A stretch of DNA of 41,115 nt from Candidatus Daviesbacteria bacterium RIFCSPHIGHO2_01_FULL_40_11 (GTDB taxonomy: Bacteria; Patescibacteriota; Microgenomatia; Daviesbacterales; UBA10151): the NCBI GenBank assembly GCA_001776635.1, contig MFCP01000040.1, positions 12,552 through 53,666 of the forward strand, in the 5' to 3' direction. Below the pieces are notes generated by a model, which made no database searches, was not told where the DNA came from, and saw only the letters and a program-made list of their open reading frames with translations. Below are positions 8,559-16,285 of this stretch, piece after piece (the stretch's first letter is position 1; every line of letters begins with the position of its first letter). The translations under genes and the position numbers were made by a program.

Positions 8559-8649
8559 AATGATTATCCTTCGAGCGAAGCGAGAAGTTACCTAAAGAAA
8601 TGTTATAGTCTTTAAGGTAGGTTCTCACTACGTTCGAACAATAATGATT
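8559..8649. repeat. Long imperfect inverted repeat between glyA and folD
   Basis: The 93-nt gap folds almost completely on itself. The left arm carries TTCGAGCGAAGCGAGAA and the right arm its near complement TTCTCACTACGTTCGAA, continuing inward to TACCTAAAGA and TCTTTAAGGTA around a loop of about 10 nt. Outer ends AATGATTAT and ATAATGATT also pair. Roughly 85% of arm positions match by eye. It begins at the folD start codon, overlapping no coding sequence. It could be a MITE-like element or an RNA hairpin between glyA and folD. No T-run follows either arm, so a simple intrinsic terminator is not supported. Confidence 0.75.
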
Positions 8650-8650
8650 C

Positions 8651-9943
8651 TCAATCATTTATCCCCGGTACCGGAAATTTTCCGGCAAAGTTTTCTACTT
8701 CTTTTCTAATCCTCTTCAGATTTTTGTTTTTGTGTAATTTAATTTTGATTTCCTTTAAGAAATCCTTTCTTTTTTCTTGTTTCCTTGGCAAATCAAGTCC
8801 CCTGATTTCTTCCAATACTCTCTTAATCCAATCAGCAATCTTAACCATATCCTCCTCCTTCATTCCTCTTGAAGTTAGAGCCGGTGTCCCCAGGCGAATG
8901 CCTGACGGGTAAAAAGGCGAAGCAGGTTCTCCCGGGATTGTATTTTTATTAACTGTAATACCGGCCTCCTCCAAAGCATATTGGGCTTGATAACCCATGC
9001 CGTATCCGTATTTAGTTAAACTGAAAAGTATCAGGTGAGTTTCCGAAACAGTCCCTAACTCTTTGGCCAAAACTGCTGCATTTTTAGCCACCTGTATAGC
9101 GTATTTTTTAAATGAAGGCTTTAATGCCTCCTCCAAACTTACTGCAATAGCTGCGGTTTGGTGGTTGTGTGGCCCACCCTGAATGCCAGGAATTATCGCC
9201 CTTTCAATTTTTGACTTTATCTCCGAATCTCTCTTCAACCCTCTTTCGGTTACTAAAATTATCGCTCCTCTCGGACCTCTCAACGTTTTATGCGTTGTTG
9301 TCATAATGATATCAACATCAGGCACGGGTGATTCGTGTACACCGCCAATAATTAAACCGGTGATATGGGAAATGTCTGCTACCAAGCTCGCTCCAACCAT
9401 ATCGGCAATTTTTCTAAACTTTTTGTAATCCAACTTAAAAGGATATGCCGTTGTTCCAACCCAAATTAGTTTTGGTTTATGAATTTTGGCTAACGTTTCC
9501 AACTCCCCAAAGTTAATTTTCCAATCATCACCAACTGTATAATTAACAGCCTTATAAAAAATACTGGAAAAGTTTAAATTAGCGCCGTGGGTTAAATGTC
9601 CGCCGGAAGAGAGTGCCAGTCCCATCACCACATCGCCCGGTTCACAAACTGCCATGGTAATAGCCAGATTGGCCGGAGAACCGGAATAAGGTTGCACTAG
9701 GGCAACCGGCACTCTAAATAATTTCTTGGCTAAATCGCAAGCGTAATTTTCAATCTTATCTATAATCTCATTCCCACCATAATATCTTCTGCCGGGAAAA
9801 CCTTCCGAGTATTTGTTGGTTAAAATAGAACCCAAAGCTTTTAAAACATCTTTGGAAACATAATTTTCCGAGGGGATCATCTCCAAACCATACTTTTGAC
9901 GATGGGCTTCTTCGGAAATTAATTTAAAAACCCTTGATGCCAT
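8651..9943 (-). CDS. glyA: Serine hydroxymethyltransferase
   Basis: 430-residue PLP enzyme converting serine and THF into glycine and 5,10-methylene-THF, the one-carbon donor for thymidylate synthase. The N-terminal substrate site is EMIPSENYVS, the PLP lysine is in TTTHKTLRGPRG, and GGNEIIDKIE follows the YYGG motif. Length is standard. An upstream in-frame ATG at 9955 overlaps a good promoter -10 box (TTGACA at 9977-9982, 17-nt spacer, AACAAT at 9954-9959), so the ATG at 9943 (MASRVFKL) is preferred; both starts are possible. The terminal TAA lies beside a long hairpin repeat. folD lies downstream on the same strand. Confidence 0.95.
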   Translation of the reverse strand: MASRVFKLISEEAHRQKYGLEMIPSENYVSKDVLKALGSILTNKYSEGFPGRRYYGGNEIIDKIENYACDLAKKLFRVPVALVQPYSGSPANLAITMAVCEPGDVVMGLALSSGGHLTHGANLNFSSIFYKAVNYTVGDDWKINFGELETLAKIHKPKLIWVGTTAYPFKLDYKKFRKIADMVGASLVADISHITGLIIGGVHESPVPDVDIIMTTTHKTLRGPRGAIILVTERGLKRDSEIKSKIERAIIPGIQGGPHNHQTAAIAVSLEEALKPSFKKYAIQVAKNAAVLAKELGTVSETHLILFSLTKYGYGMGYQAQYALEEAGITVNKNTIPGEPASPFYPSGIRLGTPALTSRGMKEEDMVKIADWIKRVLEEIRGLDLPRKQEKRKDFLKEIKIKLHKNKNLKRIRKEVENFAGKFPVPGIND

Positions 9944-9953
9944 GAAGGAATTC

Positions 9954-9982
9954 ATTGTTAATCAGGAGTAGTTAATTGTCAA
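9954..9982 (-). promoter_or_regulatory. Promoter for glyA
   Basis: On the minus strand TTGACA (9977-9982) is followed by a 17-nt spacer and AACAAT (9954-9959). The -10 overlaps the upstream ATG at 9955, which argues for initiation at 9943. It lies back-to-back with the promoter of the divergent hydrolase at 10032. Confidence 0.5.
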
Positions 9983-9996
9983 GAGGAAATTATGTT

Positions 9997-10025
9997 TTGA
10001 TTAAATCTTTCATTCCTGCTACTAT
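9997..10025 (+). promoter_or_regulatory. Promoter for the alpha/beta hydrolase
   Basis: TTGATT at 9997-10002, a 17-nt spacer, and the extended -10 TGCTACTAT ending at 10025. Only 6 nt separate it from the ATG at 10032, so the message is expected to be leaderless. Confidence 0.58.
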
Positions 10026-10031
10026 AACTTC

Positions 10032-10871
10032 ATGGAAGTAGAAGAAGTATCACCTAAATTAACAGAAACCTTTCAAGAAGGTTATATGCAAGTTGTTGAC
10101 AGATCCCCAGAAAATCCTAAATCAGAAATACCGGTGATTCTATCTCCGGGTTGGAGTGAAAATCCTAAAGTGTTTAAGGATGCTATTCAGGTGTTTTTAA
10201 ATTCCGGACGCCGAGTGATAGCCTTTAACTTTCCCGGGATCAGAAATAGCACCCGGGAAACTAGTTATCCTAATCTTGAAGTAGGTAAAGCTGAGACCAT
10301 ATTAGAATTAATGCGAACCAAAGGTATTAAAAAAGCCGATGTAGTTTGCCATTCGGAAGGATCGATCGGACCAATCATTGCAGCCTCACTTGAACCGGAC
10401 AAATTCAGAAATCTGATCCTGGTAGGACCGGCAGGTTTTATAGGAAAAGATAGCTTCCCTAAACTAGCAGGAAGGTTTTCTGTAAAGACACTAACCGATC
10501 CACATAGACTTTTAGGAGGCGACAAACCAATGAGACCTTTTTTCCGTTATTTGAAAGAAGGTATCAAATTCGCTTTTCGCCACCCTATCCAAGGCCTAGA
10601 AGAAGCTATGGCTATTTCTCAAGTCCAATTGGAAGACACACTGCAGGAATTACACAACAACGGCGTCGGTATTGCCATTGTCAGTGGTGTTAATGACCCG
10701 GTATTCCCCATGAAAAGATTGCAAAAAATCGTTAAAAGAAACATGATTGATGGATTTGTCTCAGTTGCCGGAGGCCATGATGAAATTCATCTTCAGCCCA
10801 AATACGCCAGAGCTGCGGAACAGTTAATAACAAATTTGGAGAATAAGCAGAAAAATAATCCTACTAGTTAA
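10032..10871 (+). CDS. Alpha/beta hydrolase
   Basis: 279-residue serine hydrolase of the alpha/beta fold. The oxyanion region is LSPGWSENP, the nucleophile elbow is CHSEGS with Ser108, a likely acid is in SGVNDPVFP, and the catalytic histidine is in AGGHDEIH. A lid-like helical insertion sits between about residues 145 and 205. No signal peptide, so probably cytoplasmic. The substrate (esters, peroxides, lipids) cannot be deduced. It is one of the few plus-strand genes, divergent from glyA and overlapping the end of dnaX by 8 nt in convergent orientation. Starts with ATG placed 6 nt after an extended -10 box. Confidence 0.85.
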   Translation: MEVEEVSPKLTETFQEGYMQVVDRSPENPKSEIPVILSPGWSENPKVFKDAIQVFLNSGRRVIAFNFPGIRNSTRETSYPNLEVGKAETILELMRTKGIKKADVVCHSEGSIGPIIAASLEPDKFRNLILVGPAGFIGKDSFPKLAGRFSVKTLTDPHRLLGGDKPMRPFFRYLKEGIKFAFRHPIQGLEEAMAISQVQLEDTLQELHNNGVGIAIVSGVNDPVFPMKRLQKIVKRNMIDGFVSVAGGHDEIHLQPKYARAAEQLITNLENKQKNNPTS

Positions 10872-12471
10872 CAGAGTCGGAATTGAAGATTTCGGCAGCT
10901 GCCCTGATAATTTCATCATCGGAAGCAACTTCAATATTGGCAATATCTTCTTTTCTTTCCGGGCGATTTCCTAACACTGTAGATATTTTGATATTTCTTC
11001 CTAGAATATCGGAGAGGATTGATTCTAAAAGAACTTTATTTTTAGGAGCTTCCAATATTCGCTGATGGAAAGAATATGGAACCTTCATGATTACAGTCGT
11101 TTCGTTGCATTCTACAACATTGATAGACCGAAGGAGTGCTTCCAAGGAAAAATTAAAAGGCCGAATAGTTTCCAATACAAAAGTCCATTTCTCTTTGATT
11201 TTTAAGATATCGTTGTTGGACGATGGATCATGGATGGTAGAAGGTAGATCTTCCACTACTATCTTCGATTTTCCATCATCTACCGTCTCTACCTTGTCAT
11301 TCTGAACGATTAGTGAAGGATCTTCCGAGCTTGGAAGACCTGTCTCGAGCGGAGTCGAGAGATTCCTCGTTTCACTTGGAATGACGGGGGTAGGACTGCA
11401 TATTTCCACAATCGCCAGTTCCAGCGGGAGTGAAGGAATGGGCGCAAATTTTAATTTTTCTATAGCTTTTTGTAGAATATCCAATAATCTTACTAACTCC
11501 TGATTAGACAAACGATCCGACAACGCCATAACTTCTTCGTATTTATCTTCCGTAAATTGAGGTTTTACTAATTCTTCTCCCAATCCATTTTTAATAAATA
11601 CCAAACTTCTTAAGATATCCATTAAAGATAACATTAACTCGCGCGTATCAACCCCATTCCCCATCTGTTTTGAAATATTCAATAAACTCTTGCTGGTATT
11701 TCTCTCGGAAAGACTTTCTAAAAGATCCCGGAGATCGTCAAATTGTGTTGATCTTAAATTTTCTTCCAAAGATTTGGCTGTAATTTTTTCTTCTTTAATA
11801 CTTACTTGATCCAAGAGCTTAACCCCGTCTCGAAAACTGCCTTCAGCTCTTTTTATCAAGATCTTCAGCGCTTCCGGTTCGATATCAATCTTTTCCTTTT
11901 TGATAATTTTTGAAAGCTCCTCCGAAATCTCATCCGGTCTCGCTAACTTAAAATCTAATCTTTGAACTCTTGACAAAATGGTCTGCGGAATCTTCCCAAT
12001 TTCGGTCGTTGCCAAAATGAATAAAGCATGTTTCGGAGGCTCTTCCAACGTCTTAAGTAATGCATTAAAAGCCTCCATAGTTAACATATGAACTTCATCA
12101 ATTATGTAGACCTTTTTCCTGGCACTAGTTGGAGAAAGCTTAATTTTATCCCGCAGCGATCTAATGTCCTCTATGCCTCGGTGTGATGCGGCATCGATTT
12201 CGATAAGGTCTAGATTTGATCCATCTGTGATCGATAAACAATTATTACACTTATTGCAAGGTGCATTATCCAAAATCTCGCAATTAACCATCTTTGCCAG
12301 AATCCGAGCCGTTGATGTTTTACCCGTTCCCCGGGGACCAACGAAAAGATAGGCATGTGATAGTCTGTTTTCCTGGAAAGATGAAAGAAGTGTTTTTTTT
12401 ACAGCCTCTTGACCTACAAGCTCCAAAAGGGTTTGCGGACGATACTTTAAATAAAAGGCTTTGTTTTCCAT
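10864..12471 (-). CDS. dnaX: DNA polymerase III subunit gamma/tau
   Basis: 535-residue clamp-loader ATPase. The Walker A motif is GPRGTGKTSTAR near residue 45, the four-cysteine zinc module is C...CNKCNNC (residues about 69-82), Walker B is VYIIDEVHML, the sensor is ATTEIGKIP and the SRC arginine-finger motif is ILSRVQRLDF. Domain III ends near residue 355. The region of about residues 360-435 is a proline/serine-rich linker with two repeat-derived stretches, one a 90-nt (30-codon) palindromic element at 11296-11385. A tau-like C-terminal domain follows. It overlaps ybeY by one base and closes an eight-gene run from csaA. Confidence 0.95.
   Translation of the reverse strand: MENKAFYLKYRPQTLLELVGQEAVKKTLLSSFQENRLSHAYLFVGPRGTGKTSTARILAKMVNCEILDNAPCNKCNNCLSITDGSNLDLIEIDAASHRGIEDIRSLRDKIKLSPTSARKKVYIIDEVHMLTMEAFNALLKTLEEPPKHALFILATTEIGKIPQTILSRVQRLDFKLARPDEISEELSKIIKKEKIDIEPEALKILIKRAEGSFRDGVKLLDQVSIKEEKITAKSLEENLRSTQFDDLRDLLESLSERNTSKSLLNISKQMGNGVDTRELMLSLMDILRSLVFIKNGLGEELVKPQFTEDKYEEVMALSDRLSNQELVRLLDILQKAIEKLKFAPIPSLPLELAIVEICSPTPVIPSETRNLSTPLETGLPSSEDPSLIVQNDKVETVDDGKSKIVVEDLPSTIHDPSSNNDILKIKEKWTFVLETIRPFNFSLEALLRSINVVECNETTVIMKVPYSFHQRILEAPKNKVLLESILSDILGRNIKISTVLGNRPERKEDIANIEVASDDEIIRAAAEIFNSDSVN
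11296..11385. repeat. Palindromic repeat inserted in frame in dnaX
   Basis: Exactly 90 bp bounded by GTCATTC and GAATGAC, a perfect 7-bp inverted end. Inside are two small hairpins, CTTCC...GGAAG and TCTCGA...TCGAGA. Each half resembles the dispersed GTCATTCTGAGCG...GAAGAATCT repeat known from many bacteria. Read in the dnaX frame it gives the peptide VIPSETRNLS, typical of that repeat. It falls in the flexible linker and keeps the frame. Confidence 0.8.
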
Positions 12472-12884
12472 TAGTTATGATTAAACCCCAAAAGGTGATT
12501 CAAACCATGCTCTACCAAATTCCTAATCTCTTCATCAACTGAAATCCCATCAAGTGAGGCATCCTCTACGGCTTGCGGGTATGAAATAACAATATCACCG
12601 AGCCGAAGCCATTTATCGGGAGAGGCCACAAAACCGACTTTGGGAATATGTCGCAAGCTGACAGGATTTGGATCTTCTAAAGCAAAGGATAAAATATTCG
12701 TGGTAGAATCTAAACCACGATACTTTCGATTAAGCTCATGCATTTTTCTATCGCCCACAATATTGATCCCCAGTTCGATGCGCCCGGAAATGCGAAGCTT
12801 CTTAAGCATTTCCGAAACTGTAGCCCTTATGCTGGCTTTATTGATATTATATCTTGGATCAGAACTTACAATAATATTAACCAT
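12471..12884 (-). CDS. ybeY: Endoribonuclease YbeY (rRNA maturation factor)
   Basis: 137-residue zinc-dependent endoribonuclease needed for 16S rRNA 3'-end maturation and ribosome quality control. The family signature is present as EHGLNHLLGFNH, giving the three zinc histidines. The upstream segment with LNRKYRGLDSTTNILSF is the conserved substrate-site strand. An upstream start at 12929 is possible but would overlap yqeY; the ATG at 12884 begins one base after the yqeY stop and gives the family's N-terminus (MVNIIVSSD), so it is chosen. It overlaps dnaX by one base. The rpsU-yqeY-ybeY order is widespread in bacteria. Confidence 0.92.
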   Translation of the reverse strand: MVNIIVSSDPRYNINKASIRATVSEMLKKLRISGRIELGINIVGDRKMHELNRKYRGLDSTTNILSFALEDPNPVSLRHIPKVGFVASPDKWLRLGDIVISYPQAVEDASLDGISVDEEIRNLVEHGLNHLLGFNHN

Positions 12885-12885
12885 G

Positions 12886-13329
12886 CTATTTAGATAACTT
12901 CTCTTTAACCATCGCAGATACCATTCCACCGTCTGCTCTTCCTTTTACCTCACTCATCACCACCCCCATCACTTTCCCCATATCAGCAATTGTTGTAGCC
13001 CCCAATTCATTTATAGTATCTAGAACTATTTTAGTCAATTCCTCATTTGAAAGCTTCGATGGTAAATACCCTTCCAGAATCTTCAGTTCGGCTTCCTCTT
13101 TCAGGGCTGCTTCTTCTCTGTCACCTGATCTAAATGCGGCAGTTGCTTCCTTTCTTTTTTTTGCTTCGCGTTGGAGAACTAAAATTACATCCTGGTCAGA
13201 AACTTTAGCACCCTTTTGAATCTGGGCATTGTGAATTTCTGATAACAAGAGTCGCAAGGTGGAAACTTTTATCTCATCACGAGCCAACTGAGCATTTTTC
13301 AAATCAGTTTGAATTTGATCCAGTAACAT
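12886..13329 (-). CDS. yqeY: GatB/YqeY domain protein
   Basis: 147-residue protein of the YqeY family, related to the C-terminal tRNA-binding tail of GatB. The helical N-terminal half (LKNAQLARDEIKVSTLRLLLSE) and the C-terminal domain with GAKVSDQDVI and ADMGKVMGVVMSEVKGRADGG are both typical. The full family length is retained. Exact function is unproven; a role around tRNA or translation is inferred from the fold and from its usual partner rpsU. It starts 8 nt after rpsU and ends one base before ybeY. Confidence 0.92.
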   Translation of the reverse strand: MLLDQIQTDLKNAQLARDEIKVSTLRLLLSEIHNAQIQKGAKVSDQDVILVLQREAKKRKEATAAFRSGDREEAALKEEAELKILEGYLPSKLSNEELTKIVLDTINELGATTIADMGKVMGVVMSEVKGRADGGMVSAMVKEKLSK

Positions 13330-13337
13330 AAAAGGGG

Positions 13338-13535
13338 TTATCTGCCGTATCTTTTTGCCCGCATGATTTTTCTGCGCTTTTCCGCTAAATATTCTTGACG
13401 GATTTCAGATGGTTTCCTATAAACAGATCTTTCCCTAATTTCTTGAACTATTCCCTCTGCTACAGCTTTTTTTTGAAATTTTCTAATGACTGAATCCGTA
13501 CTATCGCCCGGACCGGCTTTAACTACAATAGACAT
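13338..13535 (-). CDS. rpsU: Ribosomal protein S21
   Basis: 65-residue small-subunit protein, with the family pattern GDSTDSVIRKFQKK and a basic C-terminal tail ending KIMRAKRYGR. A longer frame reaches 13592, but its extra N-terminus is unlike S21 and overlaps the HIT gene end, so the ATG at 13535 (MSIVVKAG) is used. A full Shine-Dalgarno AGGAGG lies at 13552-13557, but 16 nt upstream of the ATG, unusually far; the T-rich spacer between has no alternative start codon. Part of the csaA-to-dnaX gene run. Confidence 0.93.
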   Translation of the reverse strand: MSIVVKAGPGDSTDSVIRKFQKKAVAEGIVQEIRERSVYRKPSEIRQEYLAEKRRKIMRAKRYGR

Positions 13536-13566
13536 AAGTTTTAAAAAAACACCTCCTTTTTGTTTA

Positions 13567-13902
13567 TCAAACCATCTTTTTCCATTGTCCACCTAAAAGA
13601 TGGAAATGTAAATGGGGCACATGTTGAGCCTTTCCTCCATTTACCACCACCCTGTATGAATCATTTTCCAAATTATTTTCCGTAACTAATTTATTAACAG
13701 CTTCATAAATTTCAGAAAGCAAACTGTCGTGAGAGCGATTTAAATCTTTAATTCCCCCGATATGTTCTTTTGGAACAATCAAAATATGAATATCTGCGGA
13801 TGGATTAATATCTGCAAAAGCAACCAAGTTCTCAGACTCAAGCTCAAAGTCTTTTGGTATCTCACCGTTAATAATTTTACAGAAGATACAATTATCCATC
13901 AC
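13567..13902 (-). CDS. HIT-family nucleotide hydrolase
   Basis: 111-residue histidine-triad protein (HinT/Fhit superfamily), hydrolysing purine nucleotide phosphoramidates or related dinucleotides. It starts with CIFCKIINGEIP, and the C-terminal triad is HVPHLHFHLLGG (HxHxH). Usual length for the HinT branch. The N-terminal pair of cysteines (CIFC) plus a downstream histidine can bind zinc in some members. It overlaps the end of tig by 4 nt and precedes rpsU. Function in this operon is not obvious. Confidence 0.92.
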   Translation of the reverse strand: MMDNCIFCKIINGEIPKDFELESENLVAFADINPSADIHILIVPKEHIGGIKDLNRSHDSLLSEIYEAVNKLVTENNLENDSYRVVVNGGKAQHVPHLHFHLLGGQWKKMV

Positions 13903-15014
13903 CCACCAATCATCTTTTTCAGTAGATCCAAAGTTCTGGTCTGTCGCAAAGCGTGTCTTAGATGTAACCTTGGTTCTTGTGCCTCAAATTGCTGTTTAAC
14001 TTTATTATCCTGGATCTTATCAATTTCTGCTTTTAATTCCTCATCAGAAATTGTCACATTTTCCGCTCTGGCAACTTCTGCCAGTCCTAATTCCATTCTG
14101 ACATTTTTCTCAGCTTGCACTCTCCATTCGTTTTTGAGTTGCTCTAAAGTTTTCCCCTGGCTTTTTAAATAATCCTCAAGCAAGAGTCCCATATCTGCAA
14201 CTCTCCTCTGGAGAGAAACCAGCATCCTGTTTAGCTCATCAGCAATTAATATTTCGGGTAGCTCTACTGTCGTAATTTTCTCCACCTCTTGTAAAATGGC
14301 CTCTTCAAAATCCAATTCATTATTGTAAGAAACATTGGCCTCCAAATCTTTGCGGATTTTATTCTTAAGATCTGCCAGGCTTATAGCACCCATAGCTTTG
14401 GCAAATTCTTCGTTCGGCCCTTCTGCTTGTCCGTTAGTTGGAGCTTGTGTCTGTTGTCCGCCCTGAAAACTAATTGATCCCGATTGAGTCGGGGTTGATC
14501 CGGTTTGTCCCCCGCTAGATTGCTGTTGTCCACTATTTACCGGCTGTATCCCCGGCCTTGATTTCCATCTTTTGAAAAGATCGTCTAAAACTTTCTGTAC
14601 TTCTTCCTCGATGACTGGCTTTGGGGTAGGCCGGCTGACTTTAATAGTTTTATAATTACCGACACTAACCGCCGGTCTATTAGTAATAGTTGCTTTAAAC
14701 TGAAGTTGTTGACCCTTAACAAAAGAAATAAGATCGTACTTTGGATAATCAATGGGGATAATATCTGTACCCTTCAGTGCTTCAATCAGAAAATTGGGCA
14801 TGGCGACTTTTAAAACCTCATCCTGAAGTTTAATTCCTAAGTTTTGTTCAACCATCGCAAGCGGCGCTTGCCCTTTTCTAAAGCCTGAAAGTTCCACATC
14901 GGAAGCTTCTCTCTGCAAAGTCTGATCCCAAGTTGCCTGTAAATCTGTCCAAGGGACAGTAATTGTTACTTCGACTATTGATTTAGGTTGTTTAAGTATA
15001 TTTTTGGTTACCAT
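13899..15014 (-). CDS. tig: Trigger factor-like chaperone lacking the PPIase domain
   Basis: 371-residue homologue of the ribosome-bound chaperone trigger factor. The N-terminal ribosome-binding domain carries SGFRKGQAPLAMVEQ, equivalent to the GFRxGxxP signature, in roughly residues 1-120. After a helix ending WKSRPG the FKBP-like PPIase domain should follow, but a 45-residue glutamine/serine/glycine-rich linker is found, followed directly by the C-terminal chaperone arms (DLKNKIRKDLEA to the end). A small palindrome CCCGA...TCGGG at 14479-14493 lies in the linker. The ATG at 15014 (MVTKNIL) is chosen over the upstream frame reaching 15053, which overlaps proS and has no family match. Confidence 0.88.
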   Translation of the reverse strand: MVTKNILKQPKSIVEVTITVPWTDLQATWDQTLQREASDVELSGFRKGQAPLAMVEQNLGIKLQDEVLKVAMPNFLIEALKGTDIIPIDYPKYDLISFVKGQQLQFKATITNRPAVSVGNYKTIKVSRPTPKPVIEEEVQKVLDDLFKRWKSRPGIQPVNSGQQQSSGGQTGSTPTQSGSISFQGGQQTQAPTNGQAEGPNEEFAKAMGAISLADLKNKIRKDLEANVSYNNELDFEEAILQEVEKITTVELPEILIADELNRMLVSLQRRVADMGLLLEDYLKSQGKTLEQLKNEWRVQAEKNVRMELGLAEVARAENVTISDEELKAEIDKIQDNKVKQQFEAQEPRLHLRHALRQTRTLDLLKKMIGG

Positions 15015-15049
15015 CGTGCAACGTAATTTAACAGAAAATCGGATTAAAA

Positions 15050-16285
15050 TCAATGAGAAAACCGTATAATTTTAAGGAATTCTTCAAAAGAAACAAATTT
15101 GGTCTCCTTTTCTGATCTTTTTTTAATTTCAAGTTTATCACCCGTTTTCTTAGAGATAACCACCCGATATGGAATTCCAATTAAATCACTATCTGCAAAT
15201 TTAGCTCCGGCAGATACTCCCGCTCTATCATCAAACAATACTTCCACTCCCTCTGCTTGAAGTAATTTGTAAATCTTCCCAGCATTATTCAAAACTTCCT
15301 TATTTTCCAGATCAAAACCCACTAGATGAACTTGAAATGGCGCTACGCTCTCCGGCCAAATGATTCCCTTATCATCATGATAAATTTCTACAATTGCTCC
15401 CATTGTTCTGGAAATTCCCAATCCATAACAGCCGGCGGAAACGATTCTCCTCTCTCCATCTTTATCTGTAAAACTTAGATCAAAAACTTCTGCATAGGCA
15501 CGTTTAAGCGGAAAGATATTTCCCACTTCAATTGCCTTTTCCTCTTTTAAATCCCCTCCGCACTCAGGACATTTTTTATTTTCTACAATCTCTTTATTAA
15601 TTGCAGCACTACATTTTTGACAGACAAAAATTATATCCTCACCGAAAGGAGTCAGAACTTGGAATTCTTCCGAAAGATCGGAAAAGGTCCCACCCGAGGC
15701 TTTAGTCACTAGCGCCGGTATTCCTAAATCTTTAAAAATTTTTACGTAAGCATCTCTTGCCTGTTTGTAATATTCGTTTCTTTCTTCATCAGTGGTATGG
15801 AATGCATAAAGATCTTTCATAATAAACTCTCTAGTGCGCAACAAACCTGCTTTAGCCCGCGGCTCATCACGGAACTTAGTCTGGATTTGGTACAAATAAA
15901 GCGGCAGGTCTTTGTATGACTTGATATGTTCGGCAAGCAAAGGATAGATAATTTCTTCATGCGTCGGCCCTAGCACCAAATCTTTATTTCCTGCGCCCTT
16001 TAACTTAAACAAAGTGTCAAAACTTTTAAACCTGCCAGTTTTCTTCCAATTTTCGCCAGGATGTAGAACCGGCATGAGCATCTCCTGCCCACCGATTTTA
16101 TTCATTTCAACTCTCACAATATTGGAAATTTTTTCGATGACTTGCCAACCTAAAGGCAAATAGGTGTAGACCCCTGCTATTTCCTGATGGATAAACCCAG
16201 CACGAACAAGAAGCTGATGGTTTAACGACTGCGCTCCGCTTGGAACTTGTTTTAATGTCTTAGGAAAAAGCTTTGAATAAAGCAT
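15050..16285 (-). CDS. proS: Prolyl-tRNA synthetase, short form without editing insertion
   Basis: 411-residue class II synthetase. Motif 1 region MNKIGGQEMLMPVL, motif 2 region with RDEPRAKAGLLRTREFIMKD, the GPTHEE segment, and motif 3-like GCYGLGISRTMGA are present, followed by the anticodon-binding domain (VHLVGFDLEN...VLFDDR). Between motifs 2 and 3 only a short zinc-ribbon-like stretch with CQKCSAA...CPECGG is found instead of the roughly 180-residue INS editing domain of typical bacterial ProRS. Short forms are also known in Alphaproteobacteria. The gene follows csaA with a single-base overlap and is followed by tig. Confidence 0.94.
   Translation of the reverse strand: MLYSKLFPKTLKQVPSGAQSLNHQLLVRAGFIHQEIAGVYTYLPLGWQVIEKISNIVRVEMNKIGGQEMLMPVLHPGENWKKTGRFKSFDTLFKLKGAGNKDLVLGPTHEEIIYPLLAEHIKSYKDLPLYLYQIQTKFRDEPRAKAGLLRTREFIMKDLYAFHTTDEERNEYYKQARDAYVKIFKDLGIPALVTKASGGTFSDLSEEFQVLTPFGEDIIFVCQKCSAAINKEIVENKKCPECGGDLKEEKAIEVGNIFPLKRAYAEVFDLSFTDKDGERRIVSAGCYGLGISRTMGAIVEIYHDDKGIIWPESVAPFQVHLVGFDLENKEVLNNAGKIYKLLQAEGVEVLFDDRAGVSAGAKFADSDLIGIPYRVVISKKTGDKLEIKKRSEKETKFVSFEEFLKIIRFSH

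Noticed and set aside
12885-12929. Longer YbeY start
   Set aside because: Would overlap yqeY; the residues WYLRWLKRSYLNS are not part of the family.
15015-15053. Extended tig start at 15053
   Set aside because: It overlaps proS, and the added residues do not match trigger factor; MVTKNIL fits better.
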